Source of the DNA: Sphaerisporangium viridialbum
GTDB lineage: Bacteria > Actinomycetota > Actinomycetes > Streptosporangiales > Streptosporangiaceae
Length of the DNA stretch: 64,000 nt
Reading direction: 5' to 3'
Assembly (NCBI RefSeq): GCF_049674955.1
Contig: NZ_CP187232.1
Span: 4,960,001-5,024,000 of the forward strand
Made by a program: the position numbers and the translations under genes. Position 1 is the stretch's first letter, and the number at the start of each line of letters is the position of its first letter. A model generated the notes under the pieces. The model was not told the origin of the DNA. It searched no databases and worked only from the letters and a program-made list of their open reading frames with translations. Positions 60,889 through 64,000 of the stretch are shown piece by piece.

Positions 60889-60924
60889 CACAATTGTCCT
60901 CACCCCCCACAGAAGGAGCAGGAC

Positions 60925-61434
60925 ATGCGAAGAACGATCACTTTCCTCGCGGCCGCAGTTCTCGCCATCGGGGCTTCGGTGTTCGTCGCTTCCCCCGCCC
61001 TCGCCCACGGCTACATCTCCTCGCCGGCGAGCCGACAGGCCATGTGCGCCCAGGGCCGCGTCCCCAACTGCGGTGACATCATCTACGAGCCGCAGAGCGT
61101 GGAAGGGCCCAAGGGCCTGCGGAGCTGCAACGGCGGCGTCGCCCGCTTCGCCCAGCTCGCCGACGAGAGCAAGAACTGGCCCGCCACGAACGTCGGGAAG
61201 ACCGTCACCTTCAACTGGGTGCTGACCGCCCGCCACGCCACCAGCACCTGGGACTACTACATCGGCAGCACCCGGATCGCGCAGTTCAACGACCAGGGAC
61301 GGCAGCCCGGCGCCACGGTGTCCCACACGGTGAACCTCGGCAACAGGACCGGCCGCCAGAAGGTCCTCGCCGTCTGGAACATCGCCGACACCGCGAACGC
61401 CTTCTACTCCTGCGTCGACCTCCAGGTCAGCTAG
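60925..61434 (+). CDS. Lytic polysaccharide monooxygenase (AA10, chitin-binding type 3)
   Basis: 169 residues from ATG 60925, with AAGGAG upstream. Signal peptide residues 1-27 (SPALA|H) exposes H28, the first ligand of the copper histidine brace, in HGYISSPASRQ; the second is H104 in LTARHATSTWDYY. An axial Phe lies in NAFYSCVDLQV, and the cysteines MCAQ, NCGD, SCNG and SCVD pair as in AA10 enzymes. It cleaves crystalline chitin or cellulose oxidatively. There is no extra binding module. A role with the NgcEFG-like importer in chitin use is likely. Confidence 0.94.
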   Translation: MRRTITFLAAAVLAIGASVFVASPALAHGYISSPASRQAMCAQGRVPNCGDIIYEPQSVEGPKGLRSCNGGVARFAQLADESKNWPATNVGKTVTFNWVLTARHATSTWDYYIGSTRIAQFNDQGRQPGATVSHTVNLGNRTGRQKVLAVWNIADTANAFYSCVDLQVS

Positions 61435-61837
61435 GAGCCGGCCGGACGCGGAGGCCCGGCCCCGTCCGGGCAGAACCGGACGGGGCCGGCACGGACGGCG
61501 CGGGACCGGACAGACGGGAACCGGCTTGCCGTTCCGGCACCACGACTGCCTCCGGCGTCTTCGGCCTGCTGGTCGTCGCCTTCGGCCTCGTCGTCCGGCG
61601 GCGCGTGCGGCCCAGGACCGACGCCGATCTCGTACGCGAGGCCATGCCGGCGGGCTGAGGCCTACGGCTCCCTGAAAGCCCCCGAAAATCGGATCTTCCG
61701 GTACGAGCACCCCCACACGCCATCGAGATCCAAACAGATGTTCCAGAAAAAGTGGCGCGTCGGCACTTCCGGTGGCAGTCTCGTGCGGTGAATACTTACG
61801 CGCAGTCACCGTGCCACCGGAACGAGAAGAGATCGCG
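61435..61837. other. 403-bp region with a possible gene fragment
   Basis: About 61540-61658 reads in one frame GVFGLLVVAFGLVVRRRV, then RPRTDADLVREAMPAG and TGA (61656-61658). This is a hydrophobic helix followed by a basic tail, like the last helix of a membrane protein, but no start codon or upstream domain is visible. It may be a relic. The rest is leader of the BNR gene. Confidence 0.3.
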
Positions 61838-62923
61838 ATGACCGTCCTTCTGGCAGTAGGAACCGCGAAGGGGCTGTTCCTGGCCCGCAGTGACGACGAC
61901 CGCCGATCGTGGGACATCAGCGGCCCGCACTTCCCGATGACGGGGGTCTACGGCCTGTGCGTCGACAAGCGGCGGGCCACGCCTCGCCTGCTGGCCGGGG
62001 TGACCAGCTCGCACTTCGGGCCGAGCGTGGCCTTCAGCGACGACCTCGGCGCCTCCTGGCAGGAGCCCGCCCGGCGGCCGATCGCGTTCCCCGAGGACAC
62101 CGACACGGCGCTCGAGCGCGTCTGGCAGCTCACGCCCGACCCCGCCGGCCACCCCGACCGCGTCTACGCGGGCACCCAGCCCTCCGCCCTGTTCGTGTCC
62201 GACGACGGCGGCGTCACGTTCGAGCTGGTGCGGGCCCTCTGGGATCACCCGCACCGCCCTCGGTGGGACGCCGGGTTCGGCGGCCAGGCCGTGCACACCG
62301 TCCTGCCCCACCCTCTCGACCCTGAGGCGCTGCTGGTCGCCATGTCGGCCGGCGGCGTCTACCGCAGCGCCGACGGCGGCGCCTCCTGGACGGCCGGCAA
62401 CTCCGGCATCCAGGCGACGTTCCTGCCCGAGCGGTTCCCCGAGTTCGGGCAGTGCGTCCACAAGGTGAGCCGGGACGCCGTCGACCCCGACCGGCTGTAC
62501 GCGCAGAACCACCACGGGGTCTACCGCTCCGACGACGACGGAGCCCACTGGGAGTCGATCGCGGACGGCCTGCCGAGCGACTTCGGCTTCTCCATCGTGG
62601 CCCATCCCCGGCGTGCCGATGTGATCTACAACTTCCCGCTCGTGGCCGACTCGATGCGGTTCCCCCCGGAGCTGCGCTGCCGCGTCTACCGTTCGCAGGA
62701 CGCGGGCAAGACCTGGGAGGCCCTGTCCGAAGGGCTGCCCACCGGGCCGTTCTATCCCGTGGTGCTCCGCGACGCCATGTGCACCGACGACGCCGACCTC
62801 GCCGGGGTCTACTTCGGCACCCGGTCGGGCGAGGTCTACGCCAGCCGGGACGAAGGGGATTCATGGGCGCTGGTGGCGGCCCACCTTCCCGACGTGCTGT
62901 GCGTACGCGCGGCGGTGGTGTGA
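61838..62923 (+). CDS. BNR/Asp-box repeat beta-propeller protein
   Basis: 361 residues from ATG 61838 (GAAGAGA upstream). At least six Asp boxes mark a propeller: SDDLGASW, SDDGGVTF, SADGGASW, SDDDGAHW, SQDAGKTW and SRDEGDSW. The pattern matches WD40/YVTN/BNR-like (sortilin/VPS10-type) glycosyl-hydrolase-annotated proteins of actinomycetes. No signal peptide, so it is probably cytoplasmic. In some relatives a MoaD/ThiS-like gene follows; none is seen here. Enzymatic activity is unproven. Confidence 0.87.
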   Translation: MTVLLAVGTAKGLFLARSDDDRRSWDISGPHFPMTGVYGLCVDKRRATPRLLAGVTSSHFGPSVAFSDDLGASWQEPARRPIAFPEDTDTALERVWQLTPDPAGHPDRVYAGTQPSALFVSDDGGVTFELVRALWDHPHRPRWDAGFGGQAVHTVLPHPLDPEALLVAMSAGGVYRSADGGASWTAGNSGIQATFLPERFPEFGQCVHKVSRDAVDPDRLYAQNHHGVYRSDDDGAHWESIADGLPSDFGFSIVAHPRRADVIYNFPLVADSMRFPPELRCRVYRSQDAGKTWEALSEGLPTGPFYPVVLRDAMCTDDADLAGVYFGTRSGEVYASRDEGDSWALVAAHLPDVLCVRAAVV

Positions 62924-63123
62924 CGGCCCGCGCACGTTTCTTCCAGACGGCCGTGAACACCCGGCTGGCAGCGAAAAGGGATTCACCACACCGGCCAGGG
63001 GAAGTCGGTGTGCGCCGGGTGAGGTGGCGGCGGAGCGATTCGAGTGTGTGACCTGCGGCGACACCGCACCTGGCGGCACATCGCGCTGGAACGGACGCAC
63101 AGCCGTCAGGAAAAGGGAAAAGA

Positions 63124-63420
63124 ATGCCGAACTCCGCCGCCTCCCCGGTGAATCCCGACTTCGCCGCGAAGACGTCCGCCGCCGCCACGGCATCCGTCGC
63201 GTGTGGTCTCGCCATCGGCGGCTCGACCATCCGCACAGCCGCCACGACCTGGGACGCCGGCGCCCGCTGGGCAGCCGGCACCACCTGGGACACGGCGTCC
63301 CGCGTCTCGGCCATGGGCACCCCTGACCGAGTCCGGCGCGGGGCCGTGGGTACCGCCTGGACCGAGTTCGGACGCGGGCGCTACCGGTCGCGGTTCACCA
63401 CCCCGGCGCGTACCGCCTGA
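63124..63420 (+). CDS. Possible small hypothetical protein
   Basis: 98 codons from ATG 63124, with AAGGGAAAAG just upstream. Ala/Thr/Arg-rich (ATTWDAGARWAAGTTWDTAS) with no recognisable domain or membrane segment. The ribosome binding site supports it, but composition alone could give such a frame in this GC-rich DNA. Confidence 0.35.
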   Translation: MPNSAASPVNPDFAAKTSAAATASVACGLAIGGSTIRTAATTWDAGARWAAGTTWDTASRVSAMGTPDRVRRGAVGTAWTEFGRGRYRSRFTTPARTA

Positions 63421-63578
63421 CCGTGCGGACCCAACGCGAACCCGTACGGTCCGGAGGACGGCGATAGCGGAGGAATTTCCCCCTATTCATCGGCCCGGAC
63501 GAAGAAGGCGCGGTCGGACGCCCGGGGCCCGAAGCGTTCGAAACGTCACTCCAAATAGCCAGTCCGCCGGAAATGCGA

Positions 63579-63612
63579 AATGCGGCCGGAGCGATTTCGC
63601 TCCGGTCGCATT
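63579..63612 (-). terminator. Terminator of the small secreted Thr/Pro-rich protein gene
   Basis: Sixteen-bp arms (AATGCGGCCGGAGCGA and its near-complement, one mismatch) with a 2-nt centre, 24 nt beyond the stop codon on the minus strand. Confidence 0.75.
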
Positions 63613-63635
63613 CAAGCCCGCCCGCAGGGGGACGA

Positions 63636-63830
63636 TCAGCCCCAAGGCGTGTTGTCGGTGGTGGGCGGGGTCGGGGTGGGGGTCGGCGACGGGGTGAGCG
63701 TGGGGGTGGAATCCGTGGCCGTGGACGCGGTCTCGGCCATCGCCATGGAGCTGACAACCGCGACACCGCCGATGCCGAGAACGGTGCAAACGATGACCCG
63801 GGCGGCGATGTTCTTCACGAACTTGCTCAT
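63636..63830 (-). CDS. Small secreted Thr/Pro-rich protein
   Basis: 64 residues from ATG 63830, with GAGGGG 9 nt upstream. Signal peptide MSKFVKNIAARVIVCTVLG, then IGGVAVVSSMAMA, leaves a mature tail of about 31 residues that is almost only T, P, S, A and D (TPTLTPSPTPTPTPPTTD). This composition suits a cell-wall-associated or extended linker-like peptide. No family known. The strong terminator and binding site make it a convincing gene despite its size. Confidence 0.7.
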   Translation of the reverse strand: MSKFVKNIAARVIVCTVLGIGGVAVVSSMAMAETASTATDSTPTLTPSPTPTPTPPTTDNTPWG

Positions 63831-64000
63831 TTCAGCTGACCCCTCGTTTGTGGCGGCGGCTCACGTCCGTGCCGTTTTCCTGCTCGCAATAACGAAGGTA
63901 TTAGGGGTCACTATCCACTCGTTATCGATACGCTTCTCGCCCACCAAGGCCGGTTTACGAGGGAATTCCGGCGCTCCGGTCACCGCTCCGGCCGAAGGCC
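63831..64000 (-). promoter_or_regulatory. Upstream region of the small secreted protein gene
   Basis: On the minus strand TAATAC is a -10 candidate. Inverted arms ATAACGA (63889-63895) and TCGTTAT (63919-63925), 23 bp apart, flank it and could hold a dimeric regulator. Confidence 0.3.

Larger units (their letters stand above)
60511..60924. other. 414-bp divergent region, alcohol dehydrogenase / LPMO
   Basis: From the left: tandem 18-bp repeat (60526-60606); a short A/T-rich patch with ATGT-CT-ACAT on the minus strand (about 60686-60700), likely near the dehydrogenase promoter; a near-palindrome (60874-60888); and the LPMO ribosome binding site. No further gene seen. Confidence 0.5.

Noticed and set aside
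61540..61658. A complete small membrane protein gene
   Set aside because: No start codon or ribosome binding site; only a terminal helix and tail are readable, so it is mentioned as a possible relic.
1..64000. tRNA, rRNA, insertion sequences, integrase or attachment sites
   Set aside because: No cloverleaf, rRNA signature, transposase, recombinase or terminal inverted repeat pair was recognised by reading both strands.

Overview
The window is very GC-rich (runs of third-position G/C, many GTG/TTG starts, several apparently leaderless genes) and carries WhiB, AfsR/SARP, TIGR02677/02678/02680 and NgcEFG-type genes. That points to a mycelial actinomycete, most likely of the Streptosporangiales (Nonomuraea/Streptosporangium-like; family assignment is inference). 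No rRNA, tRNA, CRISPR array, insertion sequence or replication origin was recognised. The window is a chromosomal accessory/metabolic stretch rather than a plasmid or prophage.

Layout. 1-5.7 kb: a secreted PQQ-type sugar dehydrogenase (cut by the window edge), a ROK regulator and a divergent secreted GH99 endo-mannosidase-like enzyme. 6-15.4 kb: orphan sensor kinase, FMN-split-barrel protein, class 3 lipase, tandem SRPBCC protein, small secreted protein, APH-like phosphotransferase, and an AraC regulator divergent from an NmrA-type oxidoreductase and a DUF1772 membrane protein. 15.4-20.1 kb: a metK-metH methionine/SAM operon; the 3' half of metH has clearly different codon usage. 21-26 kb: a large AfsR-type SARP, an Sfp/EntD-type phosphopantetheinyl transferase, a VOC protein and an AlkB-type dioxygenase behind a near-consensus SOS box. 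27-28 kb: lipoprotein and a divergent HxlR/QorB redox pair with two operator sites. 29-32 kb: sugar ABC importer operon and a 52-aa secreted peptide gene. 32.5-36.4 kb: NDH-2, NCS1 permease and HutC-type GntR regulator with a matching operator, followed by a PfkB kinase remnant. 36.4-39.3 kb: DUF2087 and Nramp genes among two more gene remnants (DUF574 methyltransferase, oxalate decarboxylase). 39.4-43.7 kb: SIS protein and NgcEFG-like ABC importer (amino-sugar/chitin uptake).

44-53.5 kb is the most remarkable part: whiB plus a three-gene jetA-jetB-jetC operon of the type II Wadjet (SMC-like anti-plasmid) family. The nuclease gene jetD (TIGR02679) is missing from both flanks. JetC is about 500 residues longer than family members because of four separate in-frame low-complexity or tandem-repeat insertions, one of them an eight-to-nine-copy, nearly perfect 54-bp array.

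54-64 kb: secreted M14 carboxypeptidase, ADP-forming acyl-CoA synthetase with a TetR regulator and zinc alcohol dehydrogenase, an AA10 lytic polysaccharide monooxygenase, a BNR-repeat protein and small secreted proteins. The GH99, LPMO, NgcEFG/SIS, M14 and sugar importer genes fit a soil saprophyte degrading chitin/mannan and protein polymers.
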